DNA of 39,599 nucleotides from LMUY01 sp964242925 (GCA_964242925.1 CAXTBW010000033.1:1-39599); one strand, 5' to 3'; positions 15,508 through 24,089 are shown, numbered from the stretch's first letter. The notes: a model not told the origin generated them from the letters alone. Translations and numbers: made by a program.

Positions 15508-16365
15508 TCAGAGGCGGGCGCGAAAGTGCGCCGGGATGGGCCATAGCTCGTCGGCGTTGACGCCGAGGTCGATGCCATACGACTGGCCCTCGCGCCCGGC
15601 TGTGGTGGCGAGCGTGCGGTCGAGCCACGTCCGGATTGGCGGCGCCTGCATCGAGAAATCAGCGGCTGTCCTCGGCATCCCCGCCATACCGTCGAAGGTC
15701 GCACTCCACTGCTCGTCGTCGATGCGCTGGTGCGCGCCGAAAGCGGGGTCGGCCCAAGGCATTGTCCGGGTCTTGCGCAAGCGGTCCAGCCCTACAGCGC
15801 GGTCGGCCCAGTGCAGGTGGAACAGGTATAGCTCACCAAAGACGAGCGGTTGGTTCGCGCTGTGGAAACCGGGGCCCCAGGCGATCGGCGTGCGGGTGAG
15901 CACCGGCTTGCACATCGCGCTGGTGAAGCGGACCCATCCGCGTTGCGCGCCGACCGGCTGTGCTGGATCGAGCAGAGGTTCGATGGCCGGCACGTGCTGG
16001 ACGTCCAGGCCGATCGCGGTGACGACGCTGGACGAGGCGTCCGCGCAGAAAGCGGGCAGGTTGGGATGGCGCTGCGGGTTGGCCAGGACCAACTCGTCCA
16101 CGTCCGTGTAGACGACCCAGTCATAGTAGTGCAGCAGACTGGCCGTCAGGTCCGAGACGAACCTGGCGCGGCGCTGGTCGTCATGGGGGGAGCGAGGCAG
16201 GCGCAGCACATTCACGCCAGGCGGGAGGACGAGCGGCTCGGTCGAGCCATGATCGATGACGTAGCAGTGGTCGGCGCCCACCTGGCGGGCGTAGTGACGC
16301 GCCCACATCGGCAGGAGGACTGCCTCGTTGTAGGCCATGGTGATTGCGGCGACTCGCGGCGGCAT
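15508..16365 (-). CDS. Glycosyltransferase family 2-like protein
   Basis: A 285-residue cytoplasmic protein. The N-terminal nucleotide-sugar fold begins RVAAITMAYNEAVLLPMWAR, contains CYVIDHGSTEP, and has the metal-binding acidic motif VVYTDVDELVLANP (D-x-D) near residues 84-97. This matches the Glyco_tranf_2_4 group, where members transfer sugars to glycans or small molecules. It starts 3 bases after the MFS stop and ends 19 bases before the Rieske gene. The context hints at small-molecule or surface-glycan modification; the acceptor is unknown. Confidence 0.82.
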   Translation of the reverse strand: MPPRVAAITMAYNEAVLLPMWARHYARQVGADHCYVIDHGSTEPLVLPPGVNVLRLPRSPHDDQRRARFVSDLTASLLHYYDWVVYTDVDELVLANPQRHPNLPAFCADASSSVVTAIGLDVQHVPAIEPLLDPAQPVGAQRGWVRFTSAMCKPVLTRTPIAWGPGFHSANQPLVFGELYLFHLHWADRAVGLDRLRKTRTMPWADPAFGAHQRIDDEQWSATFDGMAGMPRTAADFSMQAPPIRTWLDRTLATTAGREGQSYGIDLGVNADELWPIPAHFRARL

Positions 16366-16368
16366 GCC

Positions 16369-17622
16369 TCACGCTATAGCGGGACGCAGCGCCGGTCGGT
16401 CAATAAACGTCACCATGATGCTTGCAGCCAGACAGAGCACGCCAGCGGCCATGAACGCGCTGAGGTAGTCGCCAGTCTCGGTCCGCAGAAAGCCTGCCGT
16501 CCAGGCGGCGAAGGCTGCGCCGAGTTGGTGGGTGGCGGCGATCCAGCCGAAGTAGACCGCAACGCCTTGCTCGCCGAACGTTTGCGCGGTGAGGCGGACC
16601 GTGGGCGGGACCGTTGCGATCCAATCCAGGCCGTAAAACAGGGCGAACAAAGACAGGCCGTAGTAGGAGTATTGGAAGGTGAACGGCAACGCCATCAGCG
16701 AGAGGCCGCGTAGGCCGTAGTACCAGGCGAGCAGCTTGCGGCCATCGATCCGGTCGGAGAGCCACCCGGACATGGTGGTCCCGAAAAAGTCGAATATGCC
16801 CATGGCGGCGAGCAGGCTGGCGCCGGCCACCTCGGGGATGCCGTGATCGAGGCAGGCGGGGATGAGATGGGTGCCGATCAGCCCGTTGGTCGACGCGCCG
16901 CAGATGAAGAAGCTGCCGCTGAGCAACCAAAAGTTGCGATAGCCGGCAGCCTCGCGCAGAGCGCCGAAAGCGCGTCGGAACGGGTTTGGCGCTGGCCGGC
17001 GTGTCGGGATGATTGCGGCGCCGCCGTAGGGCGTGAGGCCGAGGTCCGCCGGGCGGTCGCGCATCAGCAGCAGCACGGGGATGATCATGCAGGCGGCGAC
17101 GCTGGCGATGGTCAGCGAGACGGCGCGCCAGCCATACGCTTCGAGCAGCCGGGCAAAGAAAGGTAGGAAGACCAGCTGGCCGGTGGCGGTGCTGGCGGTG
17201 AGCACGCCCATGACGAGGCCGCGCTGGCGGTCGAACCATCGCGCCGCGACGGTGGCGCCAAGCACGAGCGCGGTGACGCCGGAGCCAGCCCCGACCACGA
17301 AGCCCCAGAGCAGGACGAGCTGCCAGCTTTGCTGCATCAGCGGCGTAATGGCCACGCCGGTTGCGATGAGCGCGAGCGCCGAGGCGACGACGCGGCGCAG
17401 ACCGAAGCGTTCGATGATGGCGGCGGCGAACGGACCGGCCAGGCCGTAAAGGAAGATGTTCACCGCAACCGCGAAGGAGATCGTCGCGCGCGACCAGCCG
17501 AACTCCTGCTCGAGCGGCACCATCAGGACGCCCGGCGTCGAGCGGACCCCCGCGGCGGTCAGCAGGACCAGGAACGTGACCGCGGCCACGATCCAGGCGT
17601 AGTGGACCCGACTGACTTTCAT
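16369..17622 (-). CDS. Major facilitator superfamily transporter
   Basis: A 417-residue polytopic membrane protein with about 12 hydrophobic segments. It begins HYAWIVAAVTFLVLLTAAGV, a common opening of the oxalate/formate-monocarboxylate (OFA/MCT-like) branch. The loop 2-3 motif is AAAIIERFGLRRVVA and the middle loop carries MRDRPADLGLTPYGG, also typical of that branch. The second half has GWLSDRIDGRKLLAWYYGLR, the repeated loop motif. It would move a small organic anion, direction uncertain. It heads the run of closely spaced genes leading to egtB and egtD, so export or import of an operon metabolite is plausible. Confidence 0.9.
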   Translation of the reverse strand: MKVSRVHYAWIVAAVTFLVLLTAAGVRSTPGVLMVPLEQEFGWSRATISFAVAVNIFLYGLAGPFAAAIIERFGLRRVVASALALIATGVAITPLMQQSWQLVLLWGFVVGAGSGVTALVLGATVAARWFDRQRGLVMGVLTASTATGQLVFLPFFARLLEAYGWRAVSLTIASVAACMIIPVLLLMRDRPADLGLTPYGGAAIIPTRRPAPNPFRRAFGALREAAGYRNFWLLSGSFFICGASTNGLIGTHLIPACLDHGIPEVAGASLLAAMGIFDFFGTTMSGWLSDRIDGRKLLAWYYGLRGLSLMALPFTFQYSYYGLSLFALFYGLDWIATVPPTVRLTAQTFGEQGVAVYFGWIAATHQLGAAFAAWTAGFLRTETGDYLSAFMAAGVLCLAASIMVTFIDRPALRPAIA

Positions 17623-17707
17623 TATGCACCTCGCTTTTCGCGAAGCTAGTGAAGCGGCAGTCCCCTGGCAATGCCGCCAGGCCGTGGGCAGCGTTGCACC
17701 AAAGAGA

Positions 17708-17800
17708 TTAGCCGAACGCGCAGGCGGCCGAGATGCAGCCCAACATGGCCAATGCGCTCGCGCCGAGCAGGAAACGGGTCAGCAGGTAGCGGTGCACCAT
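17708..17800 (-). CDS. 30-residue hydrophobic small protein
   Basis: A short ORF, MVHRYLLTRFLLGASALAML then GCISAACAFG, preceded by a strong GAGGAG site at proper distance. Positive residues followed by a hydrophobic run suggest membrane insertion or a lipoprotein-like signal (MLGC only loosely fits a lipobox). It lies 85 bases upstream of the MFS gene in the same orientation and could be a small membrane protein or a leader for that operon. Its upstream sequence shares GCACGAGGAGT with the Hint gene leader. No homologue is recognised. Confidence 0.45.
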   Translation of the reverse strand: MVHRYLLTRFLLGASALAMLGCISAACAFG

Positions 17801-17835
17801 GGTCACTCCTCGTGCTGTATCGGAGTGTTAGCGCC

Positions 17836-17876
17836 ATTGATGAAGACATTGGTTTAATATTTGTTGGAAATTGTAA
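17836..17876. other. AT-rich patch at the likely host/prophage border
   Basis: About 40 bases including TTGGTTTAATATTTGTTGGA are strikingly AT-rich compared with both sides. They fall between the last host-like gene and the first phage gene. They may hold the promoter of the MFS-egt operon or a phage attachment or terminator region. No tRNA or obvious att repeat was seen, and the other prophage end is outside the window. Confidence 0.35.
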
Positions 17877-17903
17877 CCGCGGCAGTTTGCGCCGACCGGA
17901 CGG

Positions 17904-18431
17904 TCAGCCGGGGTCCGCGACGATGCTGATCGGGATATCGGCGCTTTCGCGGATTGGCGAGCGGAACAGGCTCGGAAACAGTGAGCAATGCTCGACAGTC
18001 TTGGACCAGAAGAACCATTGGCCCGGTTGAACCCCGGGGGGGATCGGCAAGGACAGGATAAGGCGCTGGTCACGACCGGGATCGCTCAATGATGTCGCGC
18101 TGCTGGCCAATGGGTAGAACTGCTTGGTTTGCCGGCCGTCGTGGGTGACCCAGGTCCATAGCCAGCGGGAGGTCTCGGCAGGGCAATCGCGCAAGCGGTC
18201 GAGATCGATGAAGATGTCGATGTGTCCGCTGCGCAGCGTGGCGGCGCCCACCGAATGCTCGTCATGGACGATGACCGGCGCGTTGCGGTTGGACCAGAGA
18301 ATGAGAGCGTACCCGGATGCGCCGCCGAGCAGCAAGCCGGTGATCCCGGCGAGGATGTTGCGGCGGTACACCGGGTCGCGGAGCAGCAGGGCGACGAGGT
18401 TTCGGGGAACGGTGGTGAGCAGGCTCCTCAT
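17904..18431 (-). CDS. Prophage-end membrane-anchored protein, function unknown
   Basis: A 175-residue protein. One membrane helix is at about residues 25-46 (RRNILAGITGLLLGGASGYALI). It is followed by a periplasmic-looking domain rich in beta-type sequence (VGAATLRSGHIDIFIDLDRL, SRWLWTWVTHDG, GQWFFWSKTVEHC). I do not recognise the family. Its start overlaps the previous gene's stop in ATGA, so it belongs to the late operon and is its last gene. It could be a lysis accessory or a lysogenic conversion protein. Confidence 0.65.
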   Translation of the reverse strand: MRSLLTTVPRNLVALLLRDPVYRRNILAGITGLLLGGASGYALILWSNRNAPVIVHDEHSVGAATLRSGHIDIFIDLDRLRDCPAETSRWLWTWVTHDGRQTKQFYPLASSATSLSDPGRDQRLILSLPIPPGVQPGQWFFWSKTVEHCSLFPSLFRSPIRESADIPISIVADPG

Positions 18432-18718
18432 TGCGGGTGCCTTACATTGGTGACGAACCAGGTGACAGCGCTGACCAGCATGCCCACGACAGCGCCGATA
18501 ACGGCTGTGACGGTGGATTTGCTGGCCTCGGTGCGGCGGGTCTCGGCGCCTTGCCGCTGCCGGCGGATGAAGCGGAAGTCGTCTCGCAGGTCGTTCACGT
18601 TGTCCATCTCACTGATGTCGACGCCGAGCAGGCGGAAGGTGTCGGTGATGGCGCGGACGGCGGCGCGCTCGGCCATCTCCTGCGCGTTGGCGTCGAATGG
18701 CTTGAAATCGTCGGGCAT
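18428..18718 (-). CDS. Small tail-anchored protein, holin-like position
   Basis: A 96-residue protein. The charged N-terminal two thirds are helical (MAERAAVRAITDTFRLLGVD, then LRDDFRFIRRQRQGAETRRT) and there is one C-terminal membrane helix at about 70-90 (VIGAVVGMLVSAVTWFV). Small proteins of this layout follow tail-fibre genes in many prophages and may be holins or pinholins, but a single helix with a long cytoplasmic domain is not diagnostic. I chose ATG 18718; the ORF extends upstream to 18757 with Arg/Thr-rich sequence. It is coupled to the downstream gene. Confidence 0.65.
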   Translation of the reverse strand: MPDDFKPFDANAQEMAERAAVRAITDTFRLLGVDISEMDNVNDLRDDFRFIRRQRQGAETRRTEASKSTVTAVIGAVVGMLVSAVTWFVTNVRHPQ

Positions 18719-18798
18719 TGCCCTCGTGGTCCTTCGCTGTTGCGTCCTGAAGGCCACGGGACGTGTTGTGAGGTCTGATATCGATCACGGCAGGATCG

Positions 18799-21237
18799 TC
18801 ACGCGACGGCGAACCAGCCGTTCGGGTCGCTGCCGGTGCGCTTGATCCAGAGGGTTTGGCCGACGCCGCCGTCGAGGTTGCGGTAGTCCGACCCAGGCGG
18901 CGCGCTGACGACGCCCTGGGGCGTGCCGTGGCCGATGGCGGCGATGTAGCCGGCCGGGTCCGCGTCGGTGGTCACGCGCAGGTGGCCGGCGCCAGCCGGA
19001 TGGACGATCACGTCCGCGTCGCCCATCGAGCGTAGCAGCAGGCTGCCGTCGCCGGGCGGGGCGATGTAGTCGGCGAGCGGCACGGCATCGGCGCGCCAGC
19101 CGCCAAACGTGCCGGTGAAGGCGATGGTGGCGTTGGCGGGGACAGTGACGTCGGCGAGGGTCCAGTTGTCCTGGAACGGCGCCGAGCCGGCGCGGGCGAA
19201 CCGGGTCGCGGTGTTGCAGGCGATGCGGATGCGGCGGCCTTCCAGCACCGGGAGGCCGATCGTTGCGGCGGCGGCGGCGCCGGTTCCGTCGCCGGTGACG
19301 GCGACGGGTGCGGTTGCGCCCGCAACGCCGTAGCCGGCGCCCGGGCTGGTGAGGATGATGCCGATGATGGCGCCGCCGGCGATCTGCGCCGTCGCGGTGG
19401 CGCCGGTCCCGGTTCCGCCGATGGCGATCGCTGCCCTGGTGTAGCCGCTGCCGCTGCCGGAAACCTTCACGAAGCCGACCTGCCCGCTGATGGCGAGTTG
19501 GCGCATGGTCTGGATGGATTGGACGCCGGCGGGGGCGGTGCTGAGCATGACCTCGTCGCCGACGTCTGGCAGCAGCATGGTCTGCCGGCCGTTTATCGAG
19601 ACGGCATTGATGACCAGACGCTGGGTGTTGTTCCAGCGATTGCCCTCGATGATCGCGCTGTCGGTGTGCGCGTAGAGGCATTGCGCGATCGTCGCGCCAT
19701 TCGTCCCGTAGAAGTTATTGCGCGCAACCAGGACGGATTGCGGGGCGTCGATCAGCCAGATGCCCCCGCCGCTGCTGGATGACAGGCCGATCGTGTTGTC
19801 GGTGAGGGCGAGGTTGGCGGTCGCAAGGCCGAAATTGCTGCCCGCGCCGTCGGTCTCGACGTTATTGGCGGTGATGGCCCACCCGTTGTCCTGCAGCGTG
19901 TTGCCGGCAACCCGTACGCTTTGGCTGCCGCCTGGGTTGATGCCGATTGCGGCGCCGCTGACGTGGTTGGCGGAGACGTCGAGGACGATGCCGCCGCCGC
20001 AATCGATGCCAAACTGTCCGGCCCCGGTGATGGTGTTGCCTGAGATGCGGGAATAGGCGGCATTGGCCAGGATCCCTGCGCCGCCGTTTGCGGTGCTGCC
20101 GTTGGCGCTGAGCAGGTTGGCTTGCACCAGGAGGCTGCGGCCCGAGACGGCGATCCCGTAGACCCGGTTGTCGTGGCAAACGTTGCCGGAGACGATCGCG
20201 CCGATCGCGTCGGGGTTGGCGTTGCCCCAGCTTGGGGGCTGGAGATTGGTCGCATTGAAGTTGCCGAGCGCGATGCCGCGCAGGTTATTCCAGCAGGTGT
20301 TGCCGGTGACGCTGGCGAGGCGGACGGCTTGTCGGAACGTCGGGTCGTTGAAGTCGGCGCAGATGCCATAGGCGGCGTTGTCGTGGACGCGGTTGCCGGT
20401 GATGCGGGCGCCATCGACGGCCTGGATCCAAATGCCATGGGCGGCATTGCCGCTGGCCTCGCAGTTGTCGATGACGTGGCTGGCGATGGCCGGGTCGGAG
20501 GCGAGCACGGTGAGTCCGTTGCCGAGCGTCGGGCCGCCGGCGTTGCGGAAGGCGCAGTCGCGGAACAGCGTTTGCAGGCATGCGGCGGTCACCAGGACGG
20601 CCCAGCTCTCGCCCGGCACGTTGCCGCCATTGGCGTCGAAAATGACGCCTTGGGCGTGGAAAGCGGCGCCTTGGATGCTGATCCAGGCGCCGCCGCTGGA
20701 CTGGGCGACGCGCCGCAGAATGGTTTGGCCGGGCGTGCCGAGCAGCGTGGCGCTGGCGGGGATCGTCCACTGGCCGGCGGTCGCGTAGGCGCGGGGCCCG
20801 AGATGGACCGGCCGCTGACTCGCGATGGCGGCGTTGATGGCGGCGGTGTCGTCGGTGACGCCGTCGCCCGCCGCGCCGAAGGACTCTGGTGCGACGGCGG
20901 CGGCAAGCAGGGAAGCCAGCGTGCGCGGTGTGGCGGCGCCGTCCGGGGTAACCAGGCCGGCGGATGCGTCCAGGCCGGCGAGCGAGTGAGCTGGCGGGAT
21001 CGCCGCCAGGGCGCCGCCCGACATGACGAGCCCGGGGCCGAGCGTGATCGCTTCCGGCCCGCCTGCGCCGCCGGAGACGCGGCCGAGCAGGCTGCCGGTG
21101 GGCAGGTTCAATTGAGGTTGAACCCCAGCGAGCAGTTGGGCGCGGGTGACGCGGCGGAGGATGCCGGCCTGCGAGGCGATGAGTTCATCGGCGTCGGTGG
21201 TGGCCGCGGCGGGGTCGAGCTGGTCGACGGTGGGCAT
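18799..21237 (-). CDS. Tailspike with pectate-lyase-like beta-helix
   Basis: An 812-residue virion protein. The N terminus (about 1-115) is a particle-binding region with low-complexity Ala/Gly. The segment FGAAGDGVTDDTAAINAAIA near 119-138 is the classic entry of pectate-lyase-superfamily tailspikes. Residues about 150-520 are a right-handed parallel beta-helix with NosD-type turns (ARITGNRVHDNAAYGI, ASVTGNTCWNNLRGIALGN, SRISGNTITGAGQFGIDCGG). Around 595-660 are GSGSGYTRAAIAIGGTGTGA and SPGAGYGVAG, a fibre repeat. It probably binds and may cut host surface polysaccharide. Its ATG overlaps the upstream TAA (TAATG). Confidence 0.85.
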   Translation of the reverse strand: MPTVDQLDPAAATTDADELIASQAGILRRVTRAQLLAGVQPQLNLPTGSLLGRVSGGAGGPEAITLGPGLVMSGGALAAIPPAHSLAGLDASAGLVTPDGAATPRTLASLLAAAVAPESFGAAGDGVTDDTAAINAAIASQRPVHLGPRAYATAGQWTIPASATLLGTPGQTILRRVAQSSGGAWISIQGAAFHAQGVIFDANGGNVPGESWAVLVTAACLQTLFRDCAFRNAGGPTLGNGLTVLASDPAIASHVIDNCEASGNAAHGIWIQAVDGARITGNRVHDNAAYGICADFNDPTFRQAVRLASVTGNTCWNNLRGIALGNFNATNLQPPSWGNANPDAIGAIVSGNVCHDNRVYGIAVSGRSLLVQANLLSANGSTANGGAGILANAAYSRISGNTITGAGQFGIDCGGGIVLDVSANHVSGAAIGINPGGSQSVRVAGNTLQDNGWAITANNVETDGAGSNFGLATANLALTDNTIGLSSSSGGGIWLIDAPQSVLVARNNFYGTNGATIAQCLYAHTDSAIIEGNRWNNTQRLVINAVSINGRQTMLLPDVGDEVMLSTAPAGVQSIQTMRQLAISGQVGFVKVSGSGSGYTRAAIAIGGTGTGATATAQIAGGAIIGIILTSPGAGYGVAGATAPVAVTGDGTGAAAAATIGLPVLEGRRIRIACNTATRFARAGSAPFQDNWTLADVTVPANATIAFTGTFGGWRADAVPLADYIAPPGDGSLLLRSMGDADVIVHPAGAGHLRVTTDADPAGYIAAIGHGTPQGVVSAPPGSDYRNLDGGVGQTLWIKRTGSDPNGWFAVA

Positions 21238-21722
21238 TAGACGCCTGCCAAGATTGGATTGCCGTTCTGGTCGGTCAACGCGACGCCGGAGCCGGTTTGG
21301 ATGGCGGCGCTGGCGGCGGGCGGGATGGCGAGCGTGGCGACCGGCAGCAGGACGGAGCGGGCGATGGTGCGGCCAGCCTGGGTGCCGATGGTGAGGGTGA
21401 CGGTGTAGACGACGCTCGGCTGGCCGCCCGCGAGCCAGAGAACGGCGCGCGTCCCGTCGGCTGCGGTGGAGGAGAGCGAGAGGTCGCCGGCGGCGGACGG
21501 CGAAATCGCGATGTCGAGGGTGGCTATGGCGTCGCCGTCATTGCCGATGAGCGCGGGAGCAATGTCGAACTGGTAATCCAGCAGGTCGGACGGGTCCTTC
21601 AGCGGCCAACACAGCAGGGCGGGCGGGGCAGCGGTGGTGCCGCGCGGGACGGGAATGAAGGCGTCGAGCGTGATGGTGCGCGCGGCGCTGGGACGCCAGA
21701 CATGGGGGGCTGTCGTCGGCAT
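21237..21722 (-). CDS. Phage fibre/tail adaptor-like protein
   Basis: A 161-residue protein made mostly of predicted beta strands. The middle has a Lys/Asp segment resembling phage fibre-tail adaptor proteins (LLCWPLKDPSDLLDYQFDIA), then an Ig-like region (AVLWLAGGQPSVVYTVTLTI). The C-terminal part reads TQAGRTIARSVLLPVATLAI, and the protein ends GNPILAGV. Its location directly before the tailspike, with TAATG overlap, supports a role in attaching the spike. Family assignment is tentative. Confidence 0.6.
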   Translation of the reverse strand: MPTTAPHVWRPSAARTITLDAFIPVPRGTTAAPPALLCWPLKDPSDLLDYQFDIAPALIGNDGDAIATLDIAISPSAAGDLSLSSTAADGTRAVLWLAGGQPSVVYTVTLTIGTQAGRTIARSVLLPVATLAIPPAASAAIQTGSGVALTDQNGNPILAGV

Positions 21723-21744
21723 GGTGGTTCCTAACCGGGCAGCA

Positions 21745-22188
21745 TTAGTAGCGAATGGCGACGAAGGGTTGCGGCTGGCTGGCCACGGCTGAGACGGCCC
21801 CGAGCGGAGGGAAGGGACAGTGGAATGCCTGGCCCGGCAGCAGCGGGATGGAGGTCGGCGAGCCGGCGACGGCGGTGGCGGTAAAATCCAAGTAGAGGGT
21901 GACGTTGCCGGAGTTCACCACGTCGCAGCCGGTCGACACGGCGCCGGCGGGAAAGACGACAACTGGAACGTTCGCGGTGGCGATGGCGGCGCTGCCGGGC
22001 GCCCCGTAGCTGACGGGGCCCGGTTTGTTGAGCGCGCAAGCGGCGGCGGTGAAGCTGCCGTCTTGACTTGGGCACGCGATGACCACGGTGGAGGTGCGGC
22101 CGTCGTTGGTGGAGTAGGAACTCCGAATGGGATCGGCGGCGGCTGCGATTGGGCAGGCGAGGACGAGTGCGATGAGGATGCGGTGCAT
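21745..22188 (-). CDS. Signal-peptide-bearing protein inside the fibre module
   Basis: A 147-residue protein with an N-terminal secretion signal (MHRILIALVLACPIAAAADP, cleavage around AAA-D). Its mature part of about 127 residues holds four Cys (VVIACPSQ, TAAACALN, STGCDVV, AFHCPFP), consistent with disulfides. The rest is beta-type sequence, with GNVTLYLDFTATAV and SIPLLPGQ. Virion proteins are normally not exported by a signal peptide, so it may be a lysogenic-conversion or surface factor. The C-terminal pattern nevertheless resembles small decoration proteins. Start ATG 22188 is 2 bases after the upstream stop. Confidence 0.6.
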   Translation of the reverse strand: MHRILIALVLACPIAAAADPIRSSYSTNDGRTSTVVIACPSQDGSFTAAACALNKPGPVSYGAPGSAAIATANVPVVVFPAGAVSTGCDVVNSGNVTLYLDFTATAVAGSPTSIPLLPGQAFHCPFPPLGAVSAVASQPQPFVAIRY

Positions 22189-22190
22189 GA

Positions 22191-23435
22191 CTAGAACTCC
22201 ACGATGACGATGCCGGGCCCGCCGATGCCGCCGTTGCCGTTGACGCCGTAGCAGGCGCCGGCGCCGGATCCCGGGGCGGTTCCGTTCTGCTGGACGGAGC
22301 CGCCGGTCGCCGCGGCGCGGCCGCCGCCGCCGAACTGGGACGCGCCGCCGTTGCCGGCGAAGGTGAAGCCGTTGCCGTTGCCGTCCGAGCCGTAGCCGCC
22401 CGAGAGGTTCAGGACGCCGCCGGCGCCTCCGCCCGGCGCGCCGCCGAATGCGAAGTTGGCGGCCGATGCGCCGGCCTGGCCGCCGGTGGCGGAAATGGCC
22501 GTGCCGAAGCTGCTGGAGCCGCCGCTGCCGGCTGCGGCGCCGCCGCTGATGGCTGCGGCCCCGGCGGCGCCGACCGTGACCGAGAAGGATTGGCCCGGCA
22601 GGACCGCGATGATCCCCTCGGCATAGCCGCCTGCGCCGCCGCCTGCGCCGCCCATGGACGGCGCCCCTGCGCCGCCGCCGCCGCCGCCGCCGCAGAGCCT
22701 GATCTTGAGCAGCGTGCTGCCGCCCGGGACGGTGAAGCCGCCGGCGGCGGTAAACACGGCGAGGCGGGAGAAGCCTGGCGTGAGCGTGTTCAGCTTGAAC
22801 GCGACGAACGGCGCGCCCGGGAAGAGCGCGATATTGGCGCTGGTGACCTGCGTCTGGCCGTAGTTGACGGTGATGACGTACAGGCCCGCCCAACCGCTGT
22901 CGACGATGGGAGTGACCTGCGCGCCGGCATTGGCGGGCGGCGAGGGCTTGAGCTGGAACTGAACGCGCTGCAGCCGCTGGGTGTCCTGCGCGGCGCCGTT
23001 GTTCTGCGCGCCGCTGAACGGCTGCGACGGGTTGGCCGCGTTGTAATACGGCAGCACGATCGGGGTTGCGTCGGTCTCAGCGAGGCTGGCCTGCAGCAGG
23101 TAATTGATTGACTGGCCCGAGATGCTGGGCGCCGTGAGGGTGAAGGTAGTTGGCCCGGTGGCGATGCCCATCCTGACCAAGGGCGCGGTGTTCAGCGCCG
23201 GGAGCGAGCCGAACGGCGAGCTGTCGATCACGCCGAGCGTCGTGATGCTGCCCGACCCGACGGAGACGGTTAGGCTGGCGGGCGCGGTCGGCGCGCAGGC
23301 CAAGCCGTCGAGCAGGGTGGCGCTGCCGAGCGTGGCCTGTGCGAGATAGCCGAGCGCCACCATGGCGTTGCGCTGGATGGAGAGGAGGTCGGTGTCGAGC
23401 GGGATGCTGCCGGGAAAGACGATCTGGCGATCCAC
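22191..23435 (-). CDS. Tail fibre protein with C-terminal glycine-rich domain
   Basis: A 414-residue protein. Start is GTG 23435, chosen for the excellent GAGGAG site eight bases upstream. The N-terminal part (DRQIVFPGSIPLDTDLLSIQ, then RNAMVALGYLAQATLG) is a tail-attachment domain seen in related prophages. From about residue 230 the sequence is very Gly-rich: GGFTVPGGSTLLKIRLCGGG, GGAGGYAEGIIAVLPGQSFS, GVNGNGGIGGPGIVIVEF. Such glycine-rich domains act as receptor-binding adhesins or fibre tips (T-even gp38-like polyglycine helices are the known precedent). It precedes the exported protein and the tailspike. Confidence 0.8.
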   Translation of the reverse strand: MDRQIVFPGSIPLDTDLLSIQRNAMVALGYLAQATLGSATLLDGLACAPTAPASLTVSVGSGSITTLGVIDSSPFGSLPALNTAPLVRMGIATGPTTFTLTAPSISGQSINYLLQASLAETDATPIVLPYYNAANPSQPFSGAQNNGAAQDTQRLQRVQFQLKPSPPANAGAQVTPIVDSGWAGLYVITVNYGQTQVTSANIALFPGAPFVAFKLNTLTPGFSRLAVFTAAGGFTVPGGSTLLKIRLCGGGGGGGAGAPSMGGAGGGAGGYAEGIIAVLPGQSFSVTVGAAGAAAISGGAAAGSGGSSSFGTAISATGGQAGASAANFAFGGAPGGGAGGVLNLSGGYGSDGNGNGFTFAGNGGASQFGGGGRAAATGGSVQQNGTAPGSGAGACYGVNGNGGIGGPGIVIVEF

Positions 23436-23446
23436 GTGGGGTCTCC

Positions 23447-24088
23447 TCAGTTGGTGATGCAGGTCCAAGCGGTTGCGGCGGTCGGCATCACGGAGGCGAT
23501 GGCCGCGTAGATGTCGGGATCGGTCACCTGGCCGCTAATGTCGGCGAGCCCCGCGCGGGTGAGCGGGCCGCCCGTGCCGTAGCCGGCGACGTTGGCGATG
23601 CCGGCGCCTTGCGGCCGGCGCGCGGTGACGAACACCTGGAACGGCAGCGCCAGGCTGCCCCATGCGCCGGCCTGGTTGTAGGCGAGCGCGCCGGTGCCGT
23701 AGCCGCCGGTGTCGGTCGTGCGGGCCGGCTCGAAGAGGGTGGGCGCGCGGCCGGTGAGGGTCTGCAACACGGCGACCAGCGCGGCGCGGGTGGCGTGTTC
23801 CCGCACCAGGGCCTGCTGGATGCGGGTGCGGAAGCCGTCGTCGATCTCGGCCGGGCGGCGCGGCAGGCGGGGGCCGAAGAAGTCGGCGCTGGCGCCATCG
23901 AGGAACGCGCCGGTGGCGGTGGCGATGCGTGATTGCAGGCGGACCGTCGCCAGCAGGGCGTAAAGCGTGGTCCAGGCGGAGGCGAGCCCGGCGAGGGTGG
24001 CGTCGAGGACGGGCGTGGCGTCGGGAAACCACCGCGTCGGCAGCGCCGATTTGATGCGGGAGACGATGTCGGGGATGTCGCCGGTCAC
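23447..24088 (-). CDS. Baseplate/tail protein, P2 gpI-like
   Basis: A 213-residue protein located directly after the gpJ gene, as gpI is in P2. Helical N-terminal half (VSRIKSALPTRWFPDATPVL and RLQSRIATATGAFLDGASAD), the segment FFGPRLPRRPAEIDDGFRTR typical of tail protein I-like families, then beta-rich sequence with repeated GYGTG motifs (GGYGTGALAYNQ, GYGTGGPLT). It would connect the baseplate wedge to fibres. The gap to gpJ is 1 base. Identity is by position and pattern. Confidence 0.75.
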   Translation of the reverse strand: MTGDIPDIVSRIKSALPTRWFPDATPVLDATLAGLASAWTTLYALLATVRLQSRIATATGAFLDGASADFFGPRLPRRPAEIDDGFRTRIQQALVREHATRAALVAVLQTLTGRAPTLFEPARTTDTGGYGTGALAYNQAGAWGSLALPFQVFVTARRPQGAGIANVAGYGTGGPLTRAGLADISGQVTDPDIYAAIASVMPTAATAWTCITN

Positions 24089-24089
24089 C

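Noticed and set aside
20122..21240. 372-residue plus-strand ORF opposite the tailspike
   Set aside because: Shadow of the beta-helix gene, which has clear repeats and motifs.
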